DNA from: Asticcacaulis excentricus
GTDB taxonomy: Bacteria > Pseudomonadota > Alphaproteobacteria > Caulobacterales > Caulobacteraceae
Length of the DNA: 64,000 nucleotides
Direction of reading: 5' to 3'
NCBI RefSeq assembly: GCF_003966695.1
Contig: NZ_AP018827.1
Span: forward strand, 1 to 64,000
A model generated the notes under the pieces. It searched no databases, had not been told where the DNA came from, and worked only from the letters and a program-made list of their open reading frames with translations. Position numbers and translations under genes: made by a program. Position 1 is the stretch's first letter. Every line of letters begins with the position of its first letter. Shown here one piece after another: positions 47,289-56,319 of this stretch.

Positions 47289-47420
47289 TCCTCGGGCTCC
47301 AGTCTTATTTCAGGTTGAAGCCTGAGCATGAACCCGCTGCGCGTAAGAGCGATATGGCGCAGCTATGACAGGGTGTAAGCCGGGTGTAAGTCTCGTCACG
47401 GTTGGCGGTGACATCATGCC

Positions 47421-47432
47421 GTCAAATTTGAC
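47421..47432. promoter_or_regulatory. Perfect palindrome GTCAAATTTGAC
   Basis: 12-bp perfect palindrome 50 bp upstream of the propeller lipoprotein gene and about 130 bp upstream of the divergent hemerythrin gene. A GTCAC/GTGAC hairpin sits just before it. Candidate operator; the regulator is unknown. Confidence 0.35.
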
Positions 47433-47481
47433 AGAAGGTGGACCATCCTGTAACAAGGCGGTCATTATTTAGGGGGAGACC

Positions 47482-48804
47482 ATGACCATTTCTGCGAAAA
47501 TTCTGCGCCCGCTCGTGCTGATCGTCGCGCCTCTGGCAGCGCTGATGGTCTATGGCTGCGGTGGAGGCGGCGGTGGGGGCGGTTCCTCCTCTGGCGGGGG
47601 TACAGGCGGTGGGTCATCCTCGTCATCATCGGCGTCGCAAAGCAGCTATGTGGCTTCAAGCCCGATAACCGTAAGCACACGCAGCGGTGTTTTCAGAACC
47701 GAAACGGCTGTGACGGGTCTTTCGGGCGGCGGTTATGCGGTGGCGTGGACCGAGCGCACTGTGGTCGCCGGTAGCCCGGACACCTCAGGCTCGGCTATCT
47801 TGTATCGCGTGATTTCGAACACTGGTGCCACGCTGACGACGGAACTCACGGCCAATACGACAACGGCCGGCGATCAGGAAAAGCCCGTACTTCTGTCCCT
47901 GAGCGGTGGCGGCTTTGTTGCCGCCTGGGCCGATCGGGGCGCCACGGCACCCGTTGTCCGGGCCCAAGTCTTCGATGCCAATGGCGTCAAACAAGGCAGC
48001 GAATTGCGTGTGAACACCCGCGCACTTTCTTCATCGACGGTTGGAACGGACACACGGGTACAACTGGTGTCGGCGGGGACAGGCTTTATGGTGGCTTTCC
48101 GTGAGCGGGCCGTCAACAGCACTCAGGTGACCACCGCGGATGAGGTCCGGGCGCAAATATTCACAGCGACCGGTGCCACCGTGGGCTCTGAACTGACGCT
48201 CAAGGGCTTTCCCACCGGATCGATTGGCGGCAATGTCCCCGCCTATACCCTTATCGGCCTGACGGATGGGACGTTTGCTTTGTCCTATGAGGAAGCCAAT
48301 AATACGCTGGGTCTGATGCAGGGTAAGGTTCAACTTTACACGGCGGCAGGTGCGGCATCGGGCAATCCTATTGCCCTGAACGGCGGTCTGGAAGCTATGC
48401 TTCCGGCGCTGGTCAGTCTGAATAGCGGACGCTTTGCAGCGATCTGGTCGCAGCGGACGACGGTTCAGAGCCTGCGCGCTCAGGCCTATAGTGGTGCGGG
48501 GGCTGCCTATGGGACGGCAGCAACGGTCAATGCCAATGCGGCGCTGAGCGCCAGCTATTACGGCGCTACCGGATTGAGCAATGGCGGCTATGCGGTGGTC
48601 TATGGCTATAATTCGGGTCTGACCGGTCAATTGATGTCCGATGATGGCACCAAACTTTTCACGGAGTTTGAGATCACCACCGCCACGTCGTTTAATGGCG
48701 TGAATCTGGGGGCAGGACCGAATGGCTTTGCCGTGGTGTGGACCGAACCCAATGCCCGCAATACCGATCAGCCGGTGATCCTGCGCATCTATAATCGCCA
48801 GTAA
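47482..48804 (+). CDS. Lipoprotein with seven propeller-like repeats
   Basis: 440 aa. Lipobox MVYGC with C26 lipidated, followed by a Gly/Ser linker (27-52). The rest has seven spaced repeats of a G-G-x-F/Y-x-V/A-x-W/Y core: GGYAVAW at 83, GGFVAAW at 143, TGFMVAF at 200, GTFALSY at 263, GRFAAIW at 316, GGYAVVY at 368, NGFAVVW at 414. They are interleaved with VRAQVFDANG-type strands. Seven units of about 50-60 residues predict a seven-bladed beta-propeller on the cell surface or periplasmic face. Function unknown; similar repeats occur in large adhesin-like proteins. A GGGGGAG ribosome site precedes the ATG. Confidence 0.78.
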   Translation: MTISAKILRPLVLIVAPLAALMVYGCGGGGGGGGSSSGGGTGGGSSSSSSASQSSYVASSPITVSTRSGVFRTETAVTGLSGGGYAVAWTERTVVAGSPDTSGSAILYRVISNTGATLTTELTANTTTAGDQEKPVLLSLSGGGFVAAWADRGATAPVVRAQVFDANGVKQGSELRVNTRALSSSTVGTDTRVQLVSAGTGFMVAFRERAVNSTQVTTADEVRAQIFTATGATVGSELTLKGFPTGSIGGNVPAYTLIGLTDGTFALSYEEANNTLGLMQGKVQLYTAAGAASGNPIALNGGLEAMLPALVSLNSGRFAAIWSQRTTVQSLRAQAYSGAGAAYGTAATVNANAALSASYYGATGLSNGGYAVVYGYNSGLTGQLMSDDGTKLFTEFEITTATSFNGVNLGAGPNGFAVVWTEPNARNTDQPVILRIYNRQ

Positions 48805-48806
48805 GC

Positions 48807-49451
48807 CTACGGCTTGCGCCCAAGCTCACCGCGTTTGACCGCGCCGTACCAGCCCCATAAGGCGTGCGATACCACCGAGCGGTAGGGTGCCCAGCGCAGG
48901 GCACGCGCGCGGCAATAGGCCTCGTCCGGGCGGGAATCGAGGCCGTCTAACCAGCCGACGGCCTCGCGCAACGCGATGTCACCGGTCGGGAAGATGTCGA
49001 GGCGGCCTTCGCAGAACATCAGATAGACCTCGGCTGTCCAGCGCCCTATGCCTTTCAGCGCCGTCAGGTGGTCGATGGCGGCTTCGGCCTCAAGGCTCCG
49101 CACGGTCGCAAAGTCGAGCGCGCGGGCGTGGACGGCCTCGGCGAGGATGCGGGCATATCTGACCTTGGGCCGCGACAGGCCATGGCCACGCAGAGCCTCA
49201 TCCGACTGGCTCAGCAAATGGGCCGGGCTCATCTCTGAAAGGCCGCCGCGCAGCTTCTGCCAGATGGCATCGGCGGCCCTGACCGACAATTGCTGCTCGA
49301 CGATCAGGCGCAGCAGACCTTCGAAACCGTCGGCCCGGTGGCGAAAATTGAGGTCGCCCACGGCGGCAAACAGCGGGGCCAGCGCTGGATCGGCTTCGGC
49401 CAGAGCGGTCATATGCGCGCGTTCGAGAGGGACAAGGTCACCGGGGATCAT
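48807..49451 (-). CDS. DNA-3-methyladenine glycosylase II (AlkA-type, HhH-GPD)
   Basis: 214 aa. The helix-hairpin-helix is LTALKGIGRWTAEVYLMFCEG, followed by the catalytic aspartate in FPTGDIALREAVG; the substrate-side RHRADGFEGLLRLIVEQQLS segment matches AlkA-type enzymes. It excises alkylated purines from DNA. It lacks the N-terminal AlkA_N domain of E. coli AlkA, as most bacterial homologues do. It ends 2 bp from the convergent lipoprotein stop. Confidence 0.92.
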   Translation of the reverse strand: MIPGDLVPLERAHMTALAEADPALAPLFAAVGDLNFRHRADGFEGLLRLIVEQQLSVRAADAIWQKLRGGLSEMSPAHLLSQSDEALRGHGLSRPKVRYARILAEAVHARALDFATVRSLEAEAAIDHLTALKGIGRWTAEVYLMFCEGRLDIFPTGDIALREAVGWLDGLDSRPDEAYCRARALRWAPYRSVVSHALWGWYGAVKRGELGRKP

Positions 49452-49511
49452 ACGCGCAGACTTACACGGATGGCCGCGCGCGTCACGTCCCGAATCTTGC
49501 GGTTAAAAGGG

Positions 49512-50339
49512 TTAGCTCTGGATGCAGCCGACCTGCGCCACGCGATACTCCCGGCGCAGGGTGTCGGAGACGATGCCGTAATTGCGGCGCGTCAGCAGGT
49601 CTTCGTGCTCGAAATCATAGGTGCGCGACGGCGTATTACCGATCTTGGCCAGCGTCGCCGGGGTCGAGGAATAGAGACGCCCGCGGCGCGGCTTGGTCTT
49701 TAGCGTGATGCCGATGACCTGAGACTGCGCATCAAGGGTGGGGCCACCCAGCAACTTGTTCAGGCTGCCCGTCAGGTTGGCCGTATGCCCGGCTTCGGCC
49801 CAGGCCAGCACGGTTTCAGGGGCTTCGAAGCGCTTGCCGGTCTTCAGCTTGGTTTCCCCGATCAGACGGCCGGTCGCTTCGCCGGCCTGATCCTGCGGAA
49901 AGCCCGGCATGAAGCCGCGCATCCCCGGCTTGATGGTTTTTGGATCGGCAAAGGGCAGGGGACGCGCGCCGCTTTCGGTGACGGCCAGCACATAGTTGTC
50001 GAGGCTGCGCTTATACTGCACGCGGATACGCACCCCCAGATTGCCACCCAGATTGAGGAAGGGGTAGCGGCAGTTGCGGATGCTTTCGCGGGCCAGCACC
50101 CACTCACCGGATTTTGAGACGGAAAAGGCCGTGCCGCGATAATCAATATCGTTCATGATCGGCAGGCTGATGATCTCGTTGGTTGAGAAGGGGGAGTAGG
50201 TGGCAAACAGGGCCGCTTCGCCGGGCGGCGGCGGCGGCGGCGCAGGCGGCGACAGGGATTTGTCGGCCCAGCGACCGGGCACGATGACCATCAGGGCCAC
50301 CGCCGAACCGTAGAGCAGCCAGTCGGGGATGAGGCCCAT
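49512..50339 (-). CDS. Membrane-anchored trypsin-like protein, catalytically degenerate
   Basis: 275 aa. An N-terminal helix (8-22) and a Pro-rich linker lead to a chymotrypsin-like fold: YRGTAFSVSKSGEWVLARESIRNC has the first-barrel layout GTxFxVxxxGxxVTxxHxV, but the catalytic His position is replaced. LLGGPTLDAQSQVIGI replaces GxSGGPLLxxxGxVVGI, without the serine. Only a possible Asp (DNYVLAV) remains. Predicted to be a pseudoprotease facing the periplasm. It may be co-transcribed with the upstream DUF350 gene (about 18-bp gap). Confidence 0.68.
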   Translation of the reverse strand: MGLIPDWLLYGSAVALMVIVPGRWADKSLSPPAPPPPPPGEAALFATYSPFSTNEIISLPIMNDIDYRGTAFSVSKSGEWVLARESIRNCRYPFLNLGGNLGVRIRVQYKRSLDNYVLAVTESGARPLPFADPKTIKPGMRGFMPGFPQDQAGEATGRLIGETKLKTGKRFEAPETVLAWAEAGHTANLTGSLNKLLGGPTLDAQSQVIGITLKTKPRRGRLYSSTPATLAKIGNTPSRTYDFEHEDLLTRRNYGIVSDTLRREYRVAQVGCIQS

Positions 50340-50357
50340 CTCAAAACCCCTTTCAGA

Positions 50358-50816
50358 TTAACCGGCGACGGCGGCGGCGAGGATCAGGGCGACGGCCAGC
50401 TTGCCCGCCACCAGCAGCACGGCGGCCGACACTTCGCCCTCGTCGATGCGTTGCGGCAGACCGGCCAGCAGGAAGTCCACCAGACGGAAGACAAACAGTT
50501 GCAGGATGACGGTCGCCCCGCCCCAGATGAGGATTTCGCGCACCGAGGTCGAGGCCGACATCGAGGCGGCCAGAGGCACGGCCAGACCGATGATCACGCC
50601 GCCATAGGCCACCGCTGCGGCGGAATTGCCGTCGCGGATTTGCTGGATTTCCTTATAGGGCGTCAGGATCGAATAGACGAAGGCCCCGATAAACAGCATC
50701 AGCAGGGTCGCCCCGGCGTGCAGCAGCGTCACCGGGAAACCGGCGGCGAAGGCCTGAACCTCCGGACGCAGGACGTCCGGCACCAGAAAGTCGAGATTGA
50801 GGAAATCCGGTATCAT
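50358..50816 (-). CDS. DUF350 membrane protein
   Basis: 152 aa. Four hydrophobic segments (about 24-46, 62-85, 93-111, 125-150) and the family pattern GNSAAAVAYGGVIIGLAVPLA with EILIWGGATVILQLFVFRLVDFLL. DUF350/YjfL proteins are small inner-membrane proteins of unknown function. The ATG at 50816 is preferred over an in-frame TTG three codons upstream. It precedes the pseudoprotease gene on the same strand. Confidence 0.82.
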   Translation of the reverse strand: MIPDFLNLDFLVPDVLRPEVQAFAAGFPVTLLHAGATLLMLFIGAFVYSILTPYKEIQQIRDGNSAAAVAYGGVIIGLAVPLAASMSASTSVREILIWGGATVILQLFVFRLVDFLLAGLPQRIDEGEVSAAVLLVAGKLAVALILAAAVAG

Positions 50817-50936
50817 GCCGATCAAAAGCCCCGATTACGCCCGCCGTCCCGTGCGGACGACCAGTATTGTATCGGGGGTCTTGCAAGATCAAGGCCGAAA
50901 AATGTGACCGTTTTTTATAAGTTCACCGGCTTGCTC

Positions 50937-52172
50937 TTACATGCCGGAGGCCAGATGGCCGTAAGGCAGTTCCGTTTCGACCGCGTCAGTCTCATTTTGA
51001 GGCGTTTCGTCTTCGGCCTGGGCCAGCCCCGCAACCTGCGCTTTACGCAGCGCGCTGGCGCGGACCTTCTCGCTCTCGGACTTCAACTGACCGCAGGCAG
51101 CCAGAATGTCGCGACCGCGCGGCGTGCGGATGGGCGAGGCATAGCCGGCCTTGTTCAGGATGGCCGCAAAGGCTTCGATGGTGCGCCAGTCCGAACACTG
51201 ATAGTCTGTGCCCGGCCAGGGGTTGAACGGGATCAGGTTGATCTTGGCCGGGATGCCCTTGATCAGTTTGATCAGTTCGCGCGCTTCGGCCGGGCTGTCA
51301 TTGACGCCTTTCAGCATCACATATTCAAACGTGACGCGCCGCGCGTTCGACAGGTCTGGATAGGCGCGGATGGCGGCCATCAGGTCTTTCAGCGGGTACT
51401 TCTTGTTGATCGGCACCAGCACGTCGCGCAACTCATCGTTGGTGGCGTGCAGCGAAATGGCCAGCATGGCCGCCGTGCGCTTGCCCAGCGCGTCCAGCTC
51501 CGGCACCACGCCAGACGTCGAGACCGTGATGCGGCGGCGTGAAATGGCGATGCCTTCATTGTCCGAAATGATGTCGATGGCGTCGGCGACATTGTCGAGA
51601 TTGTACAGCGGCTCGCCCATGCCCATGAAGACGATATTGGACAGGCGGCGGTCTTCCTTGGGCGACGGCCATTCGCCCAGGTCATCGCGCGCCACCTGCA
51701 CCTGCGCCACGATTTCGGCAGCGGTCAGGTTACGCACCAGCCGCTGCGTCCCCGTGTGGCAGAAGGAGCAGTTGAGCGTGCAGCCGACCTGAGACGAGAC
51801 GCACAGGGCACCGGAGCGGCCGACATCGGGGATATAGACGGTTTCGACCTCGATACCCGGCGCCATGCGGATCAGCCACTTGCGCGTGCCGTCTTTTGAC
51901 ACCTGACGCTCGACCACTTCGGGGCGGGCGAGGGTGAATTTTTCGGCCAAAGGCCCGCGCTGATCCTTGCCGATATCGGTCATCTTGTCGAAATCGGTAA
52001 AGCCGTAATGGTGCACCCAGCGCCAGATCTGCTGGGCGCGCATTTTGGCCTTGCGCTCCTCGACCACGCCGGACTCTTTCAGCGCCGCGATCAGGCCATC
52101 GCGCGTCAGCCCGGTGATATTCACCTTGGCGCTTGCGGCGGGTTTGGCGGACAGGTCGAGCGTATAGGCCAC
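50937..52172 (-). CDS. rlmN: 23S rRNA/tRNA adenine C2-methyltransferase RlmN
   Basis: 411 aa radical-SAM enzyme. The cluster motif is [13 protein letters not shown] (C-x3-C-x2-C), the substrate region [12 protein letters not shown], the late [30 protein letters not shown], and a resolving cysteine near the C-terminus (DILAACGQL). It methylates A2503 in 23S rRNA and A37 in some tRNAs. The long N- and C-terminal extensions are usual in alphaproteobacteria. Confidence 0.96.
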   Translation of the reverse strand: MAYTLDLSAKPAASAKVNITGLTRDGLIAALKESGVVEERKAKMRAQQIWRWVHHYGFTDFDKMTDIGKDQRGPLAEKFTLARPEVVERQVSKDGTRKWLIRMAPGIEVETVYIPDVGRSGALCVSSQVGCTLNCSFCHTGTQRLVRNLTAAEIVAQVQVARDDLGEWPSPKEDRRLSNIVFMGMGEPLYNLDNVADAIDIISDNEGIAISRRRITVSTSGVVPELDALGKRTAAMLAISLHATNDELRDVLVPINKKYPLKDLMAAIRAYPDLSNARRVTFEYVMLKGVNDSPAEARELIKLIKGIPAKINLIPFNPWPGTDYQCSDWRTIEAFAAILNKAGYASPIRTPRGRDILAACGQLKSESEKVRASALRKAQVAGLAQAEDETPQNETDAVETELPYGHLASGM

Positions 52173-52262
52173 GGGGGGACTCTCAGAAAAGGCACAGATG
52201 CGGGGAGCGAGTGGGGGCCTATACAGGAAAACGTGGGGAATGTCTAATTCCGTGGGCCAAAT

Positions 52263-52619
52263 CTACTGGGCCTTGAGATACGCAATGATCGCGGCGCGGT
52301 TTTCGAGTTTTGACACCGACTGCGGCATATAGGTGCCGGGATAGAGCTTTGACGGATCGCTGAGGAACCGATCAAGATGCGCGGCGTCCCAGCGCAGGCC
52401 CTTCGCGCCGGCGGCCTTGAGGGCCGGCGAATAGGCAAAGCCCGCCACGCTGGCCACCTTGCGGCCGACCACGCCCTTGAGTGACGGCCCCTGACCATTG
52501 GCCGCCGTCACTTCGTGACAACTGGCGCAATAGCGCTCAAACAGGTCCTCGCCGGATACGGTTTGCGCCTGTGCACCGGAGGCGGCCAACAGGCCCGCAA
52601 GGATAAGCGCGGCTTTCAT
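52263..52619 (-). CDS. Small class I cytochrome c
   Basis: 118 aa. Signal peptide (MKAALILAGLLAASGAQA), heme-binding CASCH, axial methionine probably in GTYMPQSV. It resembles cytochrome c2/c550-type carriers (GPSLKGVVGRKVASV and YSPALKA). Periplasmic electron carrier. Its ATG overlaps the stop of the MAPEG gene by 4 bp. Confidence 0.9.
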   Translation of the reverse strand: MKAALILAGLLAASGAQAQTVSGEDLFERYCASCHEVTAANGQGPSLKGVVGRKVASVAGFAYSPALKAAGAKGLRWDAAHLDRFLSDPSKLYPGTYMPQSVSKLENRAAIIAYLKAQ

Positions 52620-53131
52620 AAAAACACCCCCTGCGCCACGCGCCCCATCAGGATGACCACGGCGACAAAGTTGATCAGGAAGACCAGCCCGCGCAGCGGC
52701 ACATTCGTCGTCAGGGTTTGCACGCCCGTATGGATGAGTCGCCCGATCAGGAACAGCCAGGCAGCGGCGATGTCGATCGCTTCTATGCGGCCCGACTGAT
52801 AGATGATAGTCGCGGCAAACAGGGCAAAGACCGGCAGTTCGAACTGATTGGACAGGTTGCGCGCCACGCGCTTTGAGCGCTCAGGGTCGGCATTGGCGTT
52901 GACGAAGGCGGCAGGCTTGATCTCGCCTTTGCGCAGCGCCGTCTGGCGCTCCCAGGTCAGCCAGATATAGAGCCCGGCCACTAGCGCGAAATGCCCCAGA
53001 AACGGCAGCAGAAACTGTTGGTCGGTAGTCAGTTCAAACAGGTCTTTGCCAGCAGTCTCGCCGATTGAGCCAGCATGGGCGGTAGCGCCGAGACAGAGTA
53101 ATAAGCAAAGCGGGGCAAGGTATTTCAGCAT
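52616..53131 (-). CDS. MAPEG family membrane protein
   Basis: 171 aa. Signal-like first helix, then helices about 39-59, 101-119 and 140-166, with the MAPEG pattern RVARNLSNQFELPVFALF followed by AAWLFLIGRLIHTGVQ. Bacterial MAPEG proteins are related to eicosanoid and glutathione-metabolising membrane enzymes, but substrates are unknown. Coupled to the cytochrome c gene. Confidence 0.86.
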   Translation of the reverse strand: MLKYLAPLCLLLCLGATAHAGSIGETAGKDLFELTTDQQFLLPFLGHFALVAGLYIWLTWERQTALRKGEIKPAAFVNANADPERSKRVARNLSNQFELPVFALFAATIIYQSGRIEAIDIAAAWLFLIGRLIHTGVQTLTTNVPLRGLVFLINFVAVVILMGRVAQGVFL

Positions 53132-53151
53132 GACGGCAGCCTAAATTTGAG

Positions 53152-53607
53152 TTACCAGAACCTCCACCACGCCTTGGGTGTTTTCCATTTTGAGTATGCC
53201 TTTTCGATATAAGGTTTAATCCGGTCATAGGTTTCGTCATTAAACGTAACCTGAAAAATTGAAGGCCGGTCATGGGCGACAGCGCGTTCATAATCGCGAA
53301 GATATTGCCCGGTCTGAAAGTCGAAATAGTGGCTCGCGAACGCATTGCCTTCATCATTCATCATGTCGCCAATCAGGCATCCATCAAGAACCCTGTAGAA
53401 TTCGAGCGCGTCTATCGATCCGTTTCGATAGGCCGAAAAATCGTCTTCGAAATCTTCTTCAAAACGCTTATCCGTCAGGTTTTGATCTACGATCCAGCGC
53501 CAGAAAAATGCCGTGTGGACATAGGCCTGAATTTCATCCAGTCCTTCTTTTTCTATGCTCTCAAAATGCCATTTCGCCTTGTCGTAAGCTTTTTCGCTAT
53601 AATCCAT
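53152..53607 (-). CDS. Small acidic protein of unknown function (DUF7832-like?)
   Basis: 151 aa, aromatic- and acid-rich. It opens MDYSEKAYDKAKWHFESIEKEGLDE and ends KTPKAWWRFW. The YDKAKWHF plus AYVHTAFFWRWIVD arrangement resembles a group of bacterial proteins with immunity-protein character, but I cannot assign it firmly. More AT-rich than its neighbours. It overlaps the 3' end of the upstream MoeB-like gene by 11 bp; ATG 53607 is taken over GTG 53616. Confidence 0.6.
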   Translation of the reverse strand: MDYSEKAYDKAKWHFESIEKEGLDEIQAYVHTAFFWRWIVDQNLTDKRFEEDFEDDFSAYRNGSIDALEFYRVLDGCLIGDMMNDEGNAFASHYFDFQTGQYLRDYERAVAHDRPSIFQVTFNDETYDRIKPYIEKAYSKWKTPKAWWRFW

Positions 53608-54367
53608 TTGTTCCACCGCAAATTTTGCAATCCGGCTCCGGCGGCAGGGTAATGATGCGCGAGGTCATCGACAGGCCGTCGAAGATCAGCAGTTTGCCGA
53701 TCAGCGGGTCGCCCGCGCCGGTGATCAGCTTGATCACCTCCAGCGCGCTCATCGAACCGATAATCCCGGCCAGAGCGCCGACAATGCCCACACGCTCACA
53801 GGTTTCGGCGTCGGGCGGAATCTCCGGTACAAGACATTGATAGCAGGGCGTCCCTTTGAACACCGATACCTGACCGCTGAACCGCCCCAGTGCACCGGAG
53901 ACCAGCGTCTTGCCCAATGCCATACAGGTGCGGTTGACCAGATGCCGCGTCTCGAAATTGTCGCAGCCATCCAACACGATGTCATAGCCGCTAATGATCT
54001 CCGCCGCGTTGTCGGGCGTCAGCCGTACCGGATGCCGGTTCAGCGCGGCGTGCGGATTGAGCGCCGACAGGCGCGCTTGCGCCACCTCGGATTTAAACGC
54101 GCCCACATCATTGGTGGCGTACAGGACCTGTCTTTGCAGGTTGGACAGACTGACCGTGTCGTCATCGAGCAGGCCCAGCGTGCCGATGCCCGCCGCCGCC
54201 AGATAAAGTGCCGCCGGGGCCCCTATGCCCCCAAGGCCGACGATCAGCACTTTCGCGCCTTTCAGACGGCGTTGCCCCATACCGCCAACCTCTTTCAGCA
54301 CAATGTGCCGGGCATAGCGGTCAAGGTCGTCGTCACTGAGTTCGGGTGGCACATGGGGCAGGGACAT
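53597..54367 (-). CDS. moeB: MoeB/ThiF-type sulfur-carrier adenylyltransferase
   Basis: 256 aa E1-like enzyme. It starts SDDDLDRYARHIVLKEVGGMGQ, nucleotide motif VLIVGLGGIGAPAALYLAAAG, the arginine-finger region SLSNLQRQVLYA, and a catalytic-cysteine loop after DGCDNFETRHLVN. Zinc-binding cysteines are in CYQCLVP and the C-terminal DCKICGG. It adenylates the C-terminal glycine of MoaD or ThiS. Neither carrier is nearby, so MoeB versus ThiF is undecided. ATG 54367 fits the family; the frame is open far upstream. Confidence 0.85.
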   Translation of the reverse strand: MSLPHVPPELSDDDLDRYARHIVLKEVGGMGQRRLKGAKVLIVGLGGIGAPAALYLAAAGIGTLGLLDDDTVSLSNLQRQVLYATNDVGAFKSEVAQARLSALNPHAALNRHPVRLTPDNAAEIISGYDIVLDGCDNFETRHLVNRTCMALGKTLVSGALGRFSGQVSVFKGTPCYQCLVPEIPPDAETCERVGIVGALAGIIGSMSALEVIKLITGAGDPLIGKLLIFDGLSMTSRIITLPPEPDCKICGGTNGL

Positions 54368-54472
54368 GGCCTCAGATATAAAGGGCGTCGCGCCACCCCG
54401 CCAGCCCTCATCTGTTCGTTTACCGTTAACGGGCGACGGCCTATAATCCCGCATAGATTTAAAGGATATTGG

Positions 54473-55240
54473 ATGCGGCGAGCCCTCAGACAGATCAGCG
54501 GCAAACGGCGCTCGGAAACGGGCGATGCGCGGCTGGGGGTGACGCTGGCCTTTGTCGCCGGGGCGGTCAATGCCGGGGGCTTTCTGGCCGTCGGCGTCTA
54601 TACCTCGCACATGTCGGGCATGGTCGCCTCCTTTGCCGACGACATGGTGCTGGGGAAGTTTGGCCCGGCCGTTCTGGCGCTCACCTATGTCCTGTGTTTC
54701 TTTCTGGGGGCGGTGACCTCAAGCCTGCTGGTCAACTGGGCGCGGCTGAAGCGGCTGCATTCGGAATTTGCCCTGACGCTGGGGCTTGAGGCGGTGTTGC
54801 TGCTGCTGTTTGGTCTCTTGGCTGCGGGTCTGATCGGGGATATTGACCTCAGCCTGCCCCTGACCATCGGGCTTTTGTGCTACCTGATGGGCTTGCAGAA
54901 CAGCCTGATGACCAAGCTGTCGCACGCCGAAATCCGCACCACCCATATGACGGGGATCATCACCGACTTAGGCATCGAAGCCGGGCGCTTCCTGTTCGGG
55001 CGCGCCACCCACGCAGAGGCGCGCTTTCATCCGAAGAAGGCGCGGTTACTTGTGTCGCTTCTGGGGGCCTTTGCGGCGGGCGGGCTTACGGGGGCGTTTG
55101 GCTTCAGCCATATGGGCTTTGTGACGGTGTTGCCCCTGTCGCTGGGGCTCGGTCTGATCGCCCTTGTGCCCATGCTGGACGACTTGTCCCGGCAAAAACG
55201 CCGCCGGGACTTGAAAGACCCCGCGCAAACCGCCAATTAG
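54473..55240 (+). CDS. DUF1275 (YoaK-like) membrane protein
   Basis: 255 aa with six predicted helices. Family signatures are LAFVAGAVNAGGFLAVGVYTSHMSG at the N-terminus and the mid-sequence GLQNSLMTKLSHAEIRTTHMTGIITDLGIEAGR. A membrane protein of unknown transport function. ATG 54473 has AAAGGA upstream; the frame is open much further 5' but only across the divergent MoeB gene. The stop is 6 bp before hslV. Confidence 0.85.
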   Translation: MRRALRQISGKRRSETGDARLGVTLAFVAGAVNAGGFLAVGVYTSHMSGMVASFADDMVLGKFGPAVLALTYVLCFFLGAVTSSLLVNWARLKRLHSEFALTLGLEAVLLLLFGLLAAGLIGDIDLSLPLTIGLLCYLMGLQNSLMTKLSHAEIRTTHMTGIITDLGIEAGRFLFGRATHAEARFHPKKARLLVSLLGAFAAGGLTGAFGFSHMGFVTVLPLSLGLGLIALVPMLDDLSRQKRRRDLKDPAQTAN

Positions 55241-55246
55241 ACGGTC

Positions 55247-55798
55247 ATGACGGATAAAAACTTCCCCAACTGGCACGGGACGACCATCGTCGCCGTGCGT
55301 AAAAATGGCAAGACGGTCATTGCCGGTGATGGTCAGGTGTCGATGGGCCCCACCATCGTCAAGGGCGGCGCGAAGAAGGTCAGGACTCTGGCCGGCGGCA
55401 AGGTGATTGTCGGCTTTGCCGGGGCGACCGCCGATGCCTTTACCCTGCTGGAGCGGCTGGAGGCCAAGCTGGAACTCTATCCGGATCAGTTGGCGCGGGC
55501 CTGCGTTGATCTGGCCAAGGACTGGCGCACCGACCGCTATCTGCGCCGCCTTGAGGCCATGCTGCTGGTGGGTGACAGGAGCCACATCCTGACCATTACC
55601 GGCGTCGGCGACGTGCTGGAACCCGAAGACGGGGTGGCGGCCATCGGATCGGGCGGCACCTATGCTCTGTCGGCGGCGCGCGCGCTTTTGGACTATGAGC
55701 CCGATGCCGAGGTGATCGCGCGCAAGGCCATGCAGATCGCCGGGGATATCTGCGTCTATACCAATCACAGCGTCACTCTGGAAAAGCTGGAAGCGTGA
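55247..55798 (+). CDS. hslV: ATP-dependent protease, peptidase subunit HslV
   Basis: 183 aa. The N-terminal propeptide precedes the catalytic Thr (Thr12 in [11 protein letters not shown]). [41 protein letters not shown] and [16 protein letters not shown] are family signatures. It forms the proteolytic double hexamer activated by HslU. Its stop overlaps the GNAT gene start (GTGA). Confidence 0.97.
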   Translation: MTDKNFPNWHGTTIVAVRKNGKTVIAGDGQVSMGPTIVKGGAKKVRTLAGGKVIVGFAGATADAFTLLERLEAKLELYPDQLARACVDLAKDWRTDRYLRRLEAMLLVGDRSHILTITGVGDVLEPEDGVAAIGSGGTYALSAARALLDYEPDAEVIARKAMQIAGDICVYTNHSVTLEKLEA

Positions 55799-56301
55799 TC
55801 GCCTTTCGCCCCCTGACCGATAACGATGCCGGGCTTCTGCTGTTGTGGATGTCCTCGCCGCACGTGCGCCAGTGGTGGGTCAATGACGGTCAGACCGCAG
55901 AGGACGCCGTCGAAGACGCCTTGGCCTATATCGGCGCGGCCAATGCCACGGCGTGGATCTTTAGCTGGAACGGGCGCCCGGCGGGCTATACCCAGTGCTA
56001 TGAATGCCACCCCGATCATGAACCGGGCACGCCCTGCCATGCGGAGTCGCCGAAGGGCACCTTCCTGATCGACCTGTTTATCGGCGATGCGGCGCTGCTG
56101 GGGGAAGGGATCGGCACGCAGGTCCTGACCCAGCTCAGCAACGGCATGTTCAAGAAGGGCGCTTTGTGCGTGCGCGTGGCCCCCCAAACGACCAATGCCG
56201 CCGCCCATCGCGCCAGCGAAAAGGCGGGCTTCGTCCCTGTCGGCCCGACGCCCTGCGGCCGCATGGTCCTGATGCAGCGCACGCCGGAACTGAACGCCTG
56301 A
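55795..56301 (+). CDS. GNAT N-acetyltransferase (aminoglycoside 6'-acetyltransferase-like)
   Basis: 168 aa. GNAT fold: [25 protein letters not shown], then [20 protein letters not shown] with the acetyl-CoA loop, and [17 protein letters not shown]. It resembles the AAC(6')-Ib / siderophore-acetyltransferase branch. The substrate is unknown and resistance should not be assumed. The start is GTG 55795 overlapping the hslV stop; it lies between hslV and hslU, so it is co-expressed with the protease. Confidence 0.86.
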   Translation: MIAFRPLTDNDAGLLLLWMSSPHVRQWWVNDGQTAEDAVEDALAYIGAANATAWIFSWNGRPAGYTQCYECHPDHEPGTPCHAESPKGTFLIDLFIGDAALLGEGIGTQVLTQLSNGMFKKGALCVRVAPQTTNAAAHRASEKAGFVPVGPTPCGRMVLMQRTPELNA

Positions 56302-56319
56302 ATTTAGGAAAAAGAGCGT

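Noticed and set aside
53837-54472. Extended N-terminus of the DUF1275 protein
   Set aside because: It would be antisense to the conserved MoeB-like gene; ATG 54473 has AAAGGA and begins at the family N-terminus.
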